A stretch of 48,114 bases of DNA from an uncultured Porphyromonadaceae bacterium. GTDB lineage: Bacteria > Bacteroidota > Bacteroidia > Bacteroidales > Muribaculaceae. The stretch is from assembly GCA_946553045.1 (NCBI GenBank), contig CAMNRO010000020.1, positions 1 through 48,114 on the forward strand, written 5' to 3'. Below the pieces are notes generated by a model. That model did not search any database. It had not been told where the DNA came from and saw nothing but the letters and a program-made list of their open reading frames with translations. The position numbers were made by a program, and so were the translations under genes. Shown here one piece after another: positions 24,687-32,067 of this stretch. The first letter of the stretch is position 1. The number at the start of each line of letters is the position of its first letter.

Positions 24687-25307
24687 CTATTCGAACAGAG
24701 TGTCGAGGGTGGGGTCGCTGAGGTCGGTGGCGATTATGGTGGTGTATTGGCTGAGGGTGGAGGCGGGGTTTGTTGTGGCGATGGCCACGACTGAGGCGCC
24801 GGCGGCGAGGCCTGCTTTGAGACCGTTGAAGGAGTCTTCAAAGACTATGCAGTCGGCTGGTGATACTCCGAGTTTTGAGGCGGCCAGTAGATAGCCTTCG
24901 GGGTCTGGCTTGCTTCGCTTGACGTGTGAGTCTGTGATGATGGCGTCAAAGTATTCGTTGAAGCCCGGGTACATATCGGAAAGACGGCGCATTTTGATGT
25001 CGTTGCTGCTCGTTACTATCGCTGCCGGGATTCTTGCTTCCCTAAGTTTTTTGAGGAAGGGTATGGTGCCGGAGAATAGAGGATATTCCATGTTGTCTTC
25101 AGCTTCTGTAAGCATGTTTACGATGGCGGCATGGTCTTCATGTCTGAAATACTGGTTTAGAATGTTCGGTAGGGTGGTGCCCTTTATTATTTGTGCGAAA
25201 TTGTCGATGCCTGTGGGAAAATGGCGTTCGATGTCGCTCCATATTTCAGTATATACCGGTTCGGTGTCTATCAGTACGCCGTCAAGATCGAAAAGTGCTG
25301 CTTTCAT
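24687..25307 (-). CDS. HAD-superfamily phosphatase (beta-phosphoglucomutase-like)
   Basis: A 206-residue HAD hydrolase of subfamily IA. Motif I is FDLDGVLIDTEPVY at the N-terminus (catalytic Asp7 and Asp9), followed by a helical cap. Motif II is IVTSSND, motif III is the Lys in KRSKPDPEGYL, and motif IV is CIVFEDSFNGLKAGLAAGA. It should dephosphorylate a small phosphometabolite or act as a sugar-phosphate mutase. It is transcribed towards the SusCD locus, separated from it by a terminator, and lies 30 bases after the YigZ gene, so it is not part of that locus. The substrate cannot be predicted. Confidence 0.9.
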   Translation of the reverse strand: MKAALFDLDGVLIDTEPVYTEIWSDIERHFPTGIDNFAQIIKGTTLPNILNQYFRHEDHAAIVNMLTEAEDNMEYPLFSGTIPFLKKLREARIPAAIVTSSNDIKMRRLSDMYPGFNEYFDAIITDSHVKRSKPDPEGYLLAASKLGVSPADCIVFEDSFNGLKAGLAAGASVVAIATTNPASTLSQYTTIIATDLSDPTLDTLFE

Positions 25308-25337
25308 ATGAGTTACAAATGTATTCTGACTGTGTTT

Positions 25338-25934
25338 TTAGCTGATTATTGATACTCCGTCAATGTCTGCAAGACGATTGCGGAGTTTGTCGGCCTCATC
25401 GGCTCTTATGGCAAGAGTCATTTCGCATGAGTTGTCGAAAATCTGACTTTTGATTTCGGCATCGCCGCTCTTGGTGAGCTTCATCACATCGTTCATGGCC
25501 AGGTAGGGGAATGTAAACGAAATTTCAGTCATGTCGTGTCGTTCTACAATCTCAGCCTCGCTCAAGGCCATTCTGGCTGCTTCGCGGTAAGCGGCGATAA
25601 GCCCTGATGTGCCAAGCTTTATGCCTCCGAAATATCTTACTACCACTATCACAATGTCTGTAAGACCGAATGAATTGATTTGGCCAAGTATAGGTTTCCC
25701 GGCTGTTCCTGAGGGTTCGCCGTTGTCGGAGCTAAGAAAGCGTTCGCGGGCTGAGCCGAGCATGTATGCCCAGCATACGTGCCTGGCGTCGAAGTATTTC
25801 TTTGAGTATTGCGAGATAATGTCTTTTGCTTCTTCGATAGTTGTTGCCGGGTGAGCAAACGCAAGAAATTTGCTCATCTTTTCTTTAAAAATGGCTTCCG
25901 AAGGGGCTGTTATTGTGTGATATGTATCGGCCAT
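25338..25934 (-). CDS. YigZ/IMPACT family protein (UPF0029)
   Basis: A 198-residue protein of the YigZ/IMPACT family. The N-terminal domain has KEKMSKFLAFAHPATTIEEAKDIISQYSKKYFDARHVCWAYML, SSDNGEPSGTAGKPILGQI and VVRYFGGIKLGTSGLIAAYREAARMAL, the most typical part of the family. A C-terminal DUF1949-like domain (FTFPYLAMNDVMKLTKSGDAEI) follows. Eukaryotic IMPACT proteins regulate translation through GCN1; the bacterial role is unclear. The start codon lies about 6 bases downstream of the cydB terminator, which leaves almost no leader. HAD follows after 30 bases. Confidence 0.92.
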   Translation of the reverse strand: MADTYHTITAPSEAIFKEKMSKFLAFAHPATTIEEAKDIISQYSKKYFDARHVCWAYMLGSARERFLSSDNGEPSGTAGKPILGQINSFGLTDIVIVVVRYFGGIKLGTSGLIAAYREAARMALSEAEIVERHDMTEISFTFPYLAMNDVMKLTKSGDAEIKSQIFDNSCEMTLAIRADEADKLRNRLADIDGVSIIS

Positions 25935-25937
25935 GAC

Positions 25938-25978
25938 ATAAAAATGCCGGCGTCGGGGCGTTTTGGTCCCGGCGCCGG
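25938..25978 (-). terminator. Intrinsic terminator of the cyd operon, abutting the YigZ start
   Basis: On the minus strand CCGGCGCCGGG (25978-25968) pairs with CCCGACGCCGG (25957-25947) with one mismatch, and is followed by GCATTTTTATG. The U-run at about 25944-25940 ends about 6 bases before the YigZ ATG at 25934. It sits 14 bases after the cydB stop codon. Confidence 0.7.
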
Positions 25979-25991
25979 ATGTATTCAGTGG

Positions 25992-27131
25992 TTAATATTG
26001 ATGTGCATCACCTTTGAGTTCGGTCTCGCTCATAGGTCTTGCGTTCATTTTGGCCCATACGTATGCGATGTATGCCAGAACGAAAGGAATCAGAAGCGAA
26101 ACCCAGCTCATGACAGTAAGTGTGAACAGCGATGACGAACTGTTGGCTATGCTGAGCGATGATGCGGGGTCGATTGTCGACGGAAGGTAGGCCGTATTGC
26201 CATATCCTGCTATGGAGAACAGCACAAGCACGACAAGGCCGGCACCGATTCCGGCATACCAAATGCCGCAATTCCATTTGCTGTCGAAAGCACTGCGGAA
26301 AATTCCATAAAGAGCCAGGACAACGCCTATAAGCAGCGTTGCGCCAAGCCACCACATATTCAATAGATTGTGGAGATAAATATTGCTTTCTTCCTCAAAG
26401 CCGCCATCTGTCATGCGGTAGCCGCTCTGCAGCAGAAGCACTAAAAGAAATGCTACGAAGAGAACGGCAAATACAAGGCCGTTGAGCAGTGCTTTGCGGC
26501 GCATTTTTGAGGTGAGGCCGGAATCTCCTGCAATGTTATTGATAAAATATAGCGAGGCCATTGTACGAGCAAGGAAAAATACTGCAAATCCGAGCAGGAG
26601 GTTTTTCCAGCAGGCAATGGCTTCAAGACCATGAGTGGGAGTCCAGTTTGAGATAACGGGTGCGCCAGGGTTGAGAATATTGGTCTTGTCGACGGTAAAT
26701 GCTCCGCCAAAGAACATCGTGCCGACTGCTACACCAAGAAGTACACAGCCTACAAGACCGTTGAACATTAGGAATGTATCGTAGGTGCGGGTTCCGTAGA
26801 CGTTTCCCCGTTTGCGACGAAATTCATAGCTGAACGCCTGAACAACAAAACTTAGCAGAATAAGCATCCAGAGCCAGTAGGCTCCTCCGAAGCTGGTGGA
26901 ATAGAAGAGAGGAAAGGAGGCAAAGAATGCGCCGCCGAATACTACGAGGGTAGTGAATGTCAGCTCCCATTTGAGTCCGAGAGAGTTTACCATGAGTTGG
27001 CGCTGGGTGTCGTTGACGTTGCTGTGGAGCATTGATTGACCACCCTGTACGAATAGTAGGAATACGAGGGCCGAACCGAGCACCGATATCAGAAGCCACC
27101 AATAGTCTTGAAGTATTTCGAGTGTATTCAT
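25992..27131 (-). CDS. cydB: Cytochrome bd ubiquinol oxidase subunit II
   Basis: A 379-residue integral membrane protein with about eight or nine hydrophobic helices, the second core subunit of cytochrome bd oxidase. Family-like segments include LEILQDYWWLLISVLGSALVFLLFVQGGQSML at the N-terminus, NSLGLKWELTFTTLVVFGGAFFASFPLFYSTSFGGAYWLWML, FEFRRKRGN-like YEFRRKRGNVYG, and an Asn-rich PSTIDPASSLSIANSSSS loop near the C-terminus. With CydA it reduces O2 to water and feeds the proton-motive force, allowing microaerobic respiration in an otherwise anaerobic bacterium. It follows cydA by 10 bases and is followed by a hairpin terminator. Confidence 0.95.
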   Translation of the reverse strand: MNTLEILQDYWWLLISVLGSALVFLLFVQGGQSMLHSNVNDTQRQLMVNSLGLKWELTFTTLVVFGGAFFASFPLFYSTSFGGAYWLWMLILLSFVVQAFSYEFRRKRGNVYGTRTYDTFLMFNGLVGCVLLGVAVGTMFFGGAFTVDKTNILNPGAPVISNWTPTHGLEAIACWKNLLLGFAVFFLARTMASLYFINNIAGDSGLTSKMRRKALLNGLVFAVLFVAFLLVLLLQSGYRMTDGGFEEESNIYLHNLLNMWWLGATLLIGVVLALYGIFRSAFDSKWNCGIWYAGIGAGLVVLVLFSIAGYGNTAYLPSTIDPASSLSIANSSSSLFTLTVMSWVSLLIPFVLAYIAYVWAKMNARPMSETELKGDAHQY

Positions 27132-27141
27132 GATAAAAATA

Positions 27142-28707
27142 TTAATGGGTGGGGTTTGCGATGTCTTCTTTTGAGGCCGACGAGATATATCGGAGCATAA
27201 TGCTTATTTCCGCTATCAGAAGGCCTGTGAAGATTGCAGCGAAAATCCAGAAAGTAATCTGAACCGAAGAGCTCGGTATATCGGAGATTGCAGCCGTGGT
27301 GGGCATTAAATCCTGAATGACCCATGGCTGGCGTCCGACTTCGGCGACAATCCAGCCGGCCTGACTGCATATCCATACTATTGCTATGGATATTATGCCG
27401 AGCCAGTGGAGCCATGCTTTTTCAAGGACAGACGTCTTGCGGTAGCTTACGAAAAGCATCACAACGAAGAACAAGAGCAGGAAGCCTCCGGCAAATACCA
27501 TGATATGGAATGAATAGAACGTCATTCCGACGGGAGGAATTGCAGCCTCAGGCGACGGTAGATAGCTGTATCCGAAATATTTGAAATTATCCTCAACTTC
27601 ACGGGCTGCTGTAGAGGCGGCTTCTGTGTCGCCTGCCTGTACCGCGGCGCCATAGCGGGCAAGAGCTTCGCGCGATTTGGTGCCAAGAGCTATACGCTCG
27701 GCGTATGAAACGGTGTTTACAGTATCACCGTTCTCATTGATGGCGAATCCGTCGATAAGGTCGCGAATGCCGGGCACAAAGTGCTCTCCGTCTGAATAGA
27801 TGAGGTATGAAAGCCCTTTCGGAATATCGATACTGAACAGCATCGGGTCTTCATCAGTGCGTTGGTCTTCACATTTGAGAATGCCGAACCCGACAATGTC
27901 CTGTCCTACCGACCCGCGATAGAGCCCTTCCATGGCTGCAAGTTTCATCGGCTGGACGCGAGATACTTCGACAGCCGAGCCGTGGCCGGTCATTAGCGTC
28001 AGCAGAATGCCGGCAAAGCCAACCCAGGCACCGATTTTGATAGAGTTTTTGGCAACGTCTATGTTGCGTTTGCGCCAAAGCAGCCAGCAGCTCACACCGA
28101 TAACGAAAACACCCGCGAGACACCAGCCGCTGAAAACGGCATGGAAGAATTTATTTACGGGCACAGGATTGAAGGCAACTTCCCAGAAATTATCCATCAC
28201 GTTTCTCATCTGGGCCGGGTCGAATTTCATGCCGACAGGGTTCTGCATCCACGCATTCGCAACGAGAATCCAGAGAGCAGACAGTGATACACCGACGGCA
28301 GTGAGCCATGTTGCGGTAAGGTGGAACCGTTTGCTCACGCGGTTCCAGCCAAAGAACATAACGGCAACGAAAGTCGCTTCCATGAAGAATGCTACGATAC
28401 CTTCAATGGCGAGGGGTGCCCCGAAAATATCGCCGACAAACCAGCTGTAATTCGACCAGTTGGTTCCGAATTCAAATTCAAGGATTAGTCCGGTAGCCAC
28501 GCCACAGGCGAAGTTGATGCCGAATAATGTCATCCAGAATTTTGTGATTCCTTTCCACTTAGGCAGTCCGGTGCGCACATAGATGGATTCCATCACGGCT
28601 ACAATAAGCGAAAGGCCTATTGTCAGCGGCACAAAAAGCCAGTGATACATAGCTGTGAGAGCAAATTGAGCCCTCGACCAGTCTACTACTCCTAATAAAT
28701 CGTTCAT
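27142..28707 (-). CDS. cydA: Cytochrome bd ubiquinol oxidase subunit I
   Basis: A 521-residue haem-bearing quinol oxidase subunit. His22 in AMYHWLFVPLTIG corresponds to the N-terminal haem ligand. GAPLAIEGIVAFFMEATFVAVMFFGWNRV contains the conserved glutamates of helix III. NKFFHAVFSGWCLAG contains the histidine expected to bind haem b558, and FYSFHIMVFAGGFLL contains the expected methionine ligand. The Q-loop between about residues 240 and 400 carries the quinol site and includes GHGSAVEVSRVQPMKLAAMEGLY. It lies 2 bases after the DUF4492 gene and 10 before cydB. Function in oxygen scavenging is established for the family. Confidence 0.95.
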   Translation of the reverse strand: MNDLLGVVDWSRAQFALTAMYHWLFVPLTIGLSLIVAVMESIYVRTGLPKWKGITKFWMTLFGINFACGVATGLILEFEFGTNWSNYSWFVGDIFGAPLAIEGIVAFFMEATFVAVMFFGWNRVSKRFHLTATWLTAVGVSLSALWILVANAWMQNPVGMKFDPAQMRNVMDNFWEVAFNPVPVNKFFHAVFSGWCLAGVFVIGVSCWLLWRKRNIDVAKNSIKIGAWVGFAGILLTLMTGHGSAVEVSRVQPMKLAAMEGLYRGSVGQDIVGFGILKCEDQRTDEDPMLFSIDIPKGLSYLIYSDGEHFVPGIRDLIDGFAINENGDTVNTVSYAERIALGTKSREALARYGAAVQAGDTEAASTAAREVEDNFKYFGYSYLPSPEAAIPPVGMTFYSFHIMVFAGGFLLLFFVVMLFVSYRKTSVLEKAWLHWLGIISIAIVWICSQAGWIVAEVGRQPWVIQDLMPTTAAISDIPSSSVQITFWIFAAIFTGLLIAEISIMLRYISSASKEDIANPTH

Positions 28708-28709
28708 AT

Positions 28710-28946
28710 TTAATGTGTTTTAGTTGGTTGAAGCGTGGGAGCGGTCAACGCCGAGCGGACAGCGTCGGCACGCTGTTCGTCGGTGTCATAATTGGTCGAC
28801 AAGATGTCGGGAAAGAAGAATAGCTTCAGTACCAGAAAGAAAATCACGATTTTAGCAAAGATAATCAACCATAGTTTTTTGCCGACGGTCATTGATCTGA
28901 ACCCGTCGACATACATTGAGATAGCTTTGCTAAAGAAACTTGACAT
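28710..28946 (-). CDS. DUF4492 small membrane protein
   Basis: A 78-residue protein with one hydrophobic helix (about 27-46: LWLIIFAKIVIFFLVLKLFF) after an amphipathic N-terminus (FFSKAISMYVDGFRSMTVGKK) and a charged tail. I recognise it as DUF4492, which is typically found next to cydA in Bacteroidetes and may be an accessory or assembly subunit of the bd oxidase, in the way CydX is in Enterobacteria. That role is inferred from context. It follows the MBL gene by 8 bases and precedes cydA by 2. Confidence 0.88.
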   Translation of the reverse strand: MSSFFSKAISMYVDGFRSMTVGKKLWLIIFAKIVIFFLVLKLFFFPDILSTNYDTDEQRADAVRSALTAPTLQPTKTH

Positions 28947-28954
28947 TTTTATGG

Positions 28955-29605
28955 TTATTTGAGATAAGGGTTGTATCGTTTTTCATCGCCGACAGTTGTG
29001 AAGCTGTCATGGCCAGGCAATATTTTTGTATCGTCCGGGAGGACCATTATTTTTTTATCGATACTATCAAGAAGTGTGTTGAGATTGCCTCCGGGCAAAT
29101 CCGTGCGGCCGATAGAATGTCTGAAGAGCACATCGCCGGCAATCAGAAAGGCTCCATCAGGGCTGTAAAGAGCGATACTGCCTGGCGAATGTCCCGGCAC
29201 GTGGAGAACGTGGAGCTTATAGTTGCCGACATCGACAGTGTCGCCATCTTTAAGATTGATATCAATTGCCACTTTCCCGTCGCCGTCCGTAAGTCTTATC
29301 CCAAAACGGGCAGCCTGTTCTGAGATAGTTTTGCCTAGAAATGCGTCATCGGGGTGTGCCGCCACCGGAATTCCGTATTTGTCGTGCACGTAATTATCTC
29401 CGAAACAATGGTCGAGATGGAGGTGAGTATTTACAATCTGTGTAAGCCTCAGGTTGTTGTCGCTTACATATTTGTCGAATTCTTCTCGTTCACCGGAGCT
29501 GAGCATGCCCGGGTCAATGGCTATGGCCTGGGCCGTCTCGCTGTCGGATATAATAAATGCACTTACCGCAAAGGGATTGAAACAGAACTGTTTGACTTTA
29601 ATCAT
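28955..29605 (-). CDS. Metallo-beta-lactamase-fold hydrolase (glyoxalase II-like)
   Basis: A 216-residue MBL-fold protein. The metal-binding motif THLHLDHCFGD (HxHxDH) is near residue 60. Downstream family residues are HVPGHSPGSIALY, LIAGDVLFRHSIGRTDLPGG and ILPGHDSFTTVGDEKRYNPYL. The N-terminal AFIISDSETAQAIAIDPG and overall layout are like hydroxyacylglutathione hydrolase-type enzymes that cleave thioesters. The actual substrate in a bacterium likely lacking glutathione is unknown. Its first four bases overlap the end of rsmG (ATGA), and it leads into DUF4492-cydAB. Confidence 0.92.
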   Translation of the reverse strand: MIKVKQFCFNPFAVSAFIISDSETAQAIAIDPGMLSSGEREEFDKYVSDNNLRLTQIVNTHLHLDHCFGDNYVHDKYGIPVAAHPDDAFLGKTISEQAARFGIRLTDGDGKVAIDINLKDGDTVDVGNYKLHVLHVPGHSPGSIALYSPDGAFLIAGDVLFRHSIGRTDLPGGNLNTLLDSIDKKIMVLPDDTKILPGHDSFTTVGDEKRYNPYLK

Positions 29606-30249
29606 AGCGGAACGTAGATTATCTCTTTGGTTTCGAAGTCGGGTTTGTTGAAAAAGTCGGTCACGGGTATCTCGATAACAGCGCGGTCTCCGGCAGCTGC
29701 AATTTCTTCGTCAAGATTGCCGCCCTTTAGACAAACAAGTCCGGGAGAGTAACGGTTCTTTCGCGGTGTAGAGCGTAGCGTGTTTTTTTGTGCTATTTTT
29801 ACAAGGCCATCAAGAGTCATGACTGCGCGGCTTACCACATAATCGAATCTCTTATGGCATTCACCAGCATCGCCGTGCTGGAATGTCACATTTTTGAGAC
29901 CGAGGCTGGCTGCAATGTCAGACGCAACTTTTATTTTCTTTCCGATTCGGTCAATCAGATGAAAGTGGCATTCGGGATACATCACCGCGAGCGGGATTCC
30001 GGGAAAACCTCCTCCGGTGCCGAGGTCGAGAATTTCTGTGCCAGGTTTGAGTTCGCCGAAAAAAGCGGCGATGGCCAGGGAATGAAGAATATGCCGAGAG
30101 AAAATATTACCGATGTCGGCACGTGACACGACATTGATTTTTGCATTCCATTCGGTATAAAGAGCCTCCATTCGACTGAATGCATCAAGTTGTGATTCAG
30201 TCAGACTTGGAAAATATTTGAGTAGGGTAGCCTTGTTGTCGGATTGCAT
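29602..30249 (-). CDS. rsmG: 16S rRNA (guanine-N7) methyltransferase RsmG
   Basis: A 215-residue methyltransferase that modifies G527 of 16S rRNA using S-adenosylmethionine. Typical segments are MEALYTEWNAKINVVSRAD, IFSRHILHSLAI, the SAM-binding ILDLGTGGGFPGIPLAVMYP, FHLIDRIGKKIKVASDIAASLGLKNVTF, and FDYVVSRAVMTLDGLVK. I chose the ATG at 30247-30249; an upstream in-frame start would add 19 residues unlike the family. It is the first gene of the operon running through the MBL protein to cydB, and follows a promoter at 30304-30334. Confidence 0.95.
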   Translation of the reverse strand: MQSDNKATLLKYFPSLTESQLDAFSRMEALYTEWNAKINVVSRADIGNIFSRHILHSLAIAAFFGELKPGTEILDLGTGGGFPGIPLAVMYPECHFHLIDRIGKKIKVASDIAASLGLKNVTFQHGDAGECHKRFDYVVSRAVMTLDGLVKIAQKNTLRSTPRKNRYSPGLVCLKGGNLDEEIAAAGDRAVIEIPVTDFFNKPDFETKEIIYVPL

Positions 30250-30303
30250 GATTAAAGGGAACAAAGAGCCGAAGCCATATGTTGTTAATTCAAGAAGTAG
30301 TTG

Positions 30304-30334
30304 CAAATTTAAGCTTTAATGCCGACATTTGCAA
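30304..30334 (-). promoter_or_regulatory. Promoter of the rsmG-cydB operon
   Basis: On the minus strand a TTG (30332-30334) is followed after 20 bases by TAAATTTG (30304-30311), matching the Bacteroidetes -33/-7 pattern. It lies about 55 bases before the rsmG ATG, in the divergent gap with the CvfB-like gene. Confidence 0.55.
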
Positions 30335-30361
30335 TCGATAAACATAAAACACGAATATTAT

Positions 30362-31198
30362 ATGATAAAGCTCGGTAAATATCAGACACTTTTGGTGTCG
30401 CGTTCGGTCGATTTCGGCGTCTATCTCCATGAGGACGGCGACACAAAAGAGGTTCTTCTGCCTGCACGATACGTGCCGGAAGATTTGGCTCCGGGCGATT
30501 CTATTGAAGTATTTGTTTACAACGATTCCGAAGACCGTCTCGTGGCGACAACTGAGCGTCCGTATGCGACTGTCGGTGAGTTCGCTTTTCTCGAAGTGAA
30601 TGATGTGAACGAAGTCGGTGCATTCATAGACTGGGGGCTTATAGCCAAAGATCTCCTTGTGCCATATAGCGAGCAGAAGGTGAAGATGCGCAGGGGCGGT
30701 ATATACCTGGTTTATATCTACGTAGATAAAGCGACAGAGCGAATCGTAGCATCCGCTCGCATTGAGCGTTTCCTCGGAAATGTCTTTCCTGACTATAAAC
30801 CGGGCGACAAGGTCGACGTGCTGGTGTATGAGCACACTGAAATAGGATATAAGGTCATTGTCGACAATCTTCATCGTGGCATGATATATTCCAATGAGAT
30901 ATATCGCCCCATCGAACTCGAAGAGAATATAAAGGCATTTGTCAAACAGGTCAGACCTGATGGCAAGATAGACTTGACTCTCAACGATATTGCCGCCCGA
31001 CGCACTGCAAACCTCTCGGAGGATATTCTCGAATATCTCCATCGTCCTGATGCCGGTCCTGTCAGCGATAAATCGACGCCCGAACGAATTCAGATGATAT
31101 TCAACTGTAGCAAAAAGGACTTCAAGAAGGCTGTAGGGCATCTTTACCGTGAACGTAAGATTGCCCTTGCTGCAGACGGTACAATAACACTCGTCTGA
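30362..31198 (+). CDS. CvfB-like S1 RNA-binding protein
   Basis: A 278-residue protein from the ATG at 30362 (an upstream start at 30329 would add an 11-residue leader unlike the family). It has consecutive S1-like OB folds: about 1-60 (KYQTLLVSRSVDFGVYLHEDGD), 65-135 (VGEFAFLEVNDVNEVGAFIDWGLIAKDLLVPYSEQ) and 140-215 (YKPGDKVDVLVYEHTEIGYKVIVDN, GMIYSNEIYRPIELEENIKAFVKQVRPDGKIDLTL). A C-terminal winged-helix domain follows (ERIQMIFNCSKKDFKKAVGHLYRERKI). This is the CvfB/YitL layout. The family binds RNA and affects virulence gene expression in Gram-positives; the target here is unknown. Confidence 0.9.
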   Translation: MIKLGKYQTLLVSRSVDFGVYLHEDGDTKEVLLPARYVPEDLAPGDSIEVFVYNDSEDRLVATTERPYATVGEFAFLEVNDVNEVGAFIDWGLIAKDLLVPYSEQKVKMRRGGIYLVYIYVDKATERIVASARIERFLGNVFPDYKPGDKVDVLVYEHTEIGYKVIVDNLHRGMIYSNEIYRPIELEENIKAFVKQVRPDGKIDLTLNDIAARRTANLSEDILEYLHRPDAGPVSDKSTPERIQMIFNCSKKDFKKAVGHLYRERKIALAADGTITLV

Positions 31199-31207
31199 CA
31201 GAGTCGG

Positions 31208-31930
31208 TCAGCACAAGCATTTCCGCATAGCCCGAAGCTCTTCTTTGAGTTCCGGGCTTATTCTATACGAGTCGATGCATTTCTGGATAGAGCGCTTCAT
31301 AGTCTCTTTGTCGACTGGCTGTGAGCGCAGCCAATTCATACCTTCCGCCGGGAATTTTACAATTATAACGGATATTGCCCATGCAAGCGCCATGGATACG
31401 TAATAAGCCCTATGTCGTATGCTTGAGAAGCGTTGCAGTATATCGGCCAGATATGGCTCGGAAAGGTAATACTGCATGAGCATTACGATACCGAAGCGCA
31501 CTTCATATTCGGCATCGCTTTCAAGCCACTCCACCAGCCACGCATACACCTTTTGAGCGTTTTTTGAAATAAATTTACGACGGCCGGAGAACGTAAACGT
31601 ATCGCACACAGACCACGAATTGATAGTGTGTACAAATCCGGCTACTTCGTTGAGGTATTCATCGGTATTATGAACCGGAACAAGACCTAAAACCATTCCA
31701 TGCAGCATTCGTTCCTCCATGTAGAAGTTTCCGGGGGCTGCAAGATACGTCCGATAGTCTGCCTTCACGATCTCGGCTGCGAGTTTTCGCAAATCTGGAA
31801 CTCGCAGGCCCAACACATTTTCGACACCTGGATGGAGTTTCGCGGAAAATGTTTTATTGCCTTTAGCCTGAAGTGAAAGCAGGCGTTGGCGCACAGTCGT
31901 GCCGTCGGGAAATGTAAAATTACAGTTCAT
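31208..31930 (-). CDS. DNA alkylation repair family protein (AlkD-like)
   Basis: A 240-residue all-helical HEAT-repeat protein of the AlkD/AlkC-like family. Recognisable segments are VLGLRVPDLRKLAAEIVK near the N-terminus, YMEERMLHGMVLGL, NSWSVCDTF, YEVRFGIVMLMQYYL and AYYVSMALAWAISVIIVKFP. Some relatives are DNA glycosylases for N3- or N7-alkylated purines and others bind branched DNA, so the activity is not certain. It ends only 9 bases from the stop of the convergent CvfB-like gene. Its ATG overlaps the stop of the small Cys-rich gene (ATGA). Confidence 0.85.
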   Translation of the reverse strand: MNCNFTFPDGTTVRQRLLSLQAKGNKTFSAKLHPGVENVLGLRVPDLRKLAAEIVKADYRTYLAAPGNFYMEERMLHGMVLGLVPVHNTDEYLNEVAGFVHTINSWSVCDTFTFSGRRKFISKNAQKVYAWLVEWLESDAEYEVRFGIVMLMQYYLSEPYLADILQRFSSIRHRAYYVSMALAWAISVIIVKFPAEGMNWLRSQPVDKETMKRSIQKCIDSYRISPELKEELRAMRKCLC

Positions 31931-32067
31931 CGTTTGCGCGGATTTTTACAGCAATCTCTCACGGCGCAAGAATCGCATGGTCTCTTCCTGGATTTCAGGA
32001 ACATGCGTGCGGCCAAGCATATGCAGACGCACACAGCCAATATGACAATAATCCACTGGAGCGTCAT
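31927..32067 (-). CDS. 46-residue Cys-rich single-pass membrane protein
   Basis: The minus-strand frame from the ATG at 32065-32067 encodes 46 residues, ending with TGA at 31927-31929. Residues about 3-20 form one hydrophobic helix (LQWIIVILAVCVCICLAA), followed by a basic segment (RMFLKSRKR) and a Cys-rich end PCDSCAVRDCC with Cys31, Cys34, Cys39 and Cys40. Small proteins with one helix and a CxxC...CC tail occur near FeoB in Bacteroidetes (FeoB-associated Cys-rich family), but no feo gene is here. Both ends are ATGA overlaps: the start overlaps the topB stop and the stop overlaps the AlkD-like start. That strongly supports a real gene. Function unknown; metal or redox binding is inferred. 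Confidence 0.82.
   Translation of the reverse strand: MTLQWIIVILAVCVCICLAARMFLKSRKRPCDSCAVRDCCKNPRKR

Noticed and set aside
24687..25307. HAD phosphatase as a member of the glycan locus
   Set aside because: It is on the opposite strand, separated by a strong bidirectional terminator, and follows the YigZ gene by 30 bases.
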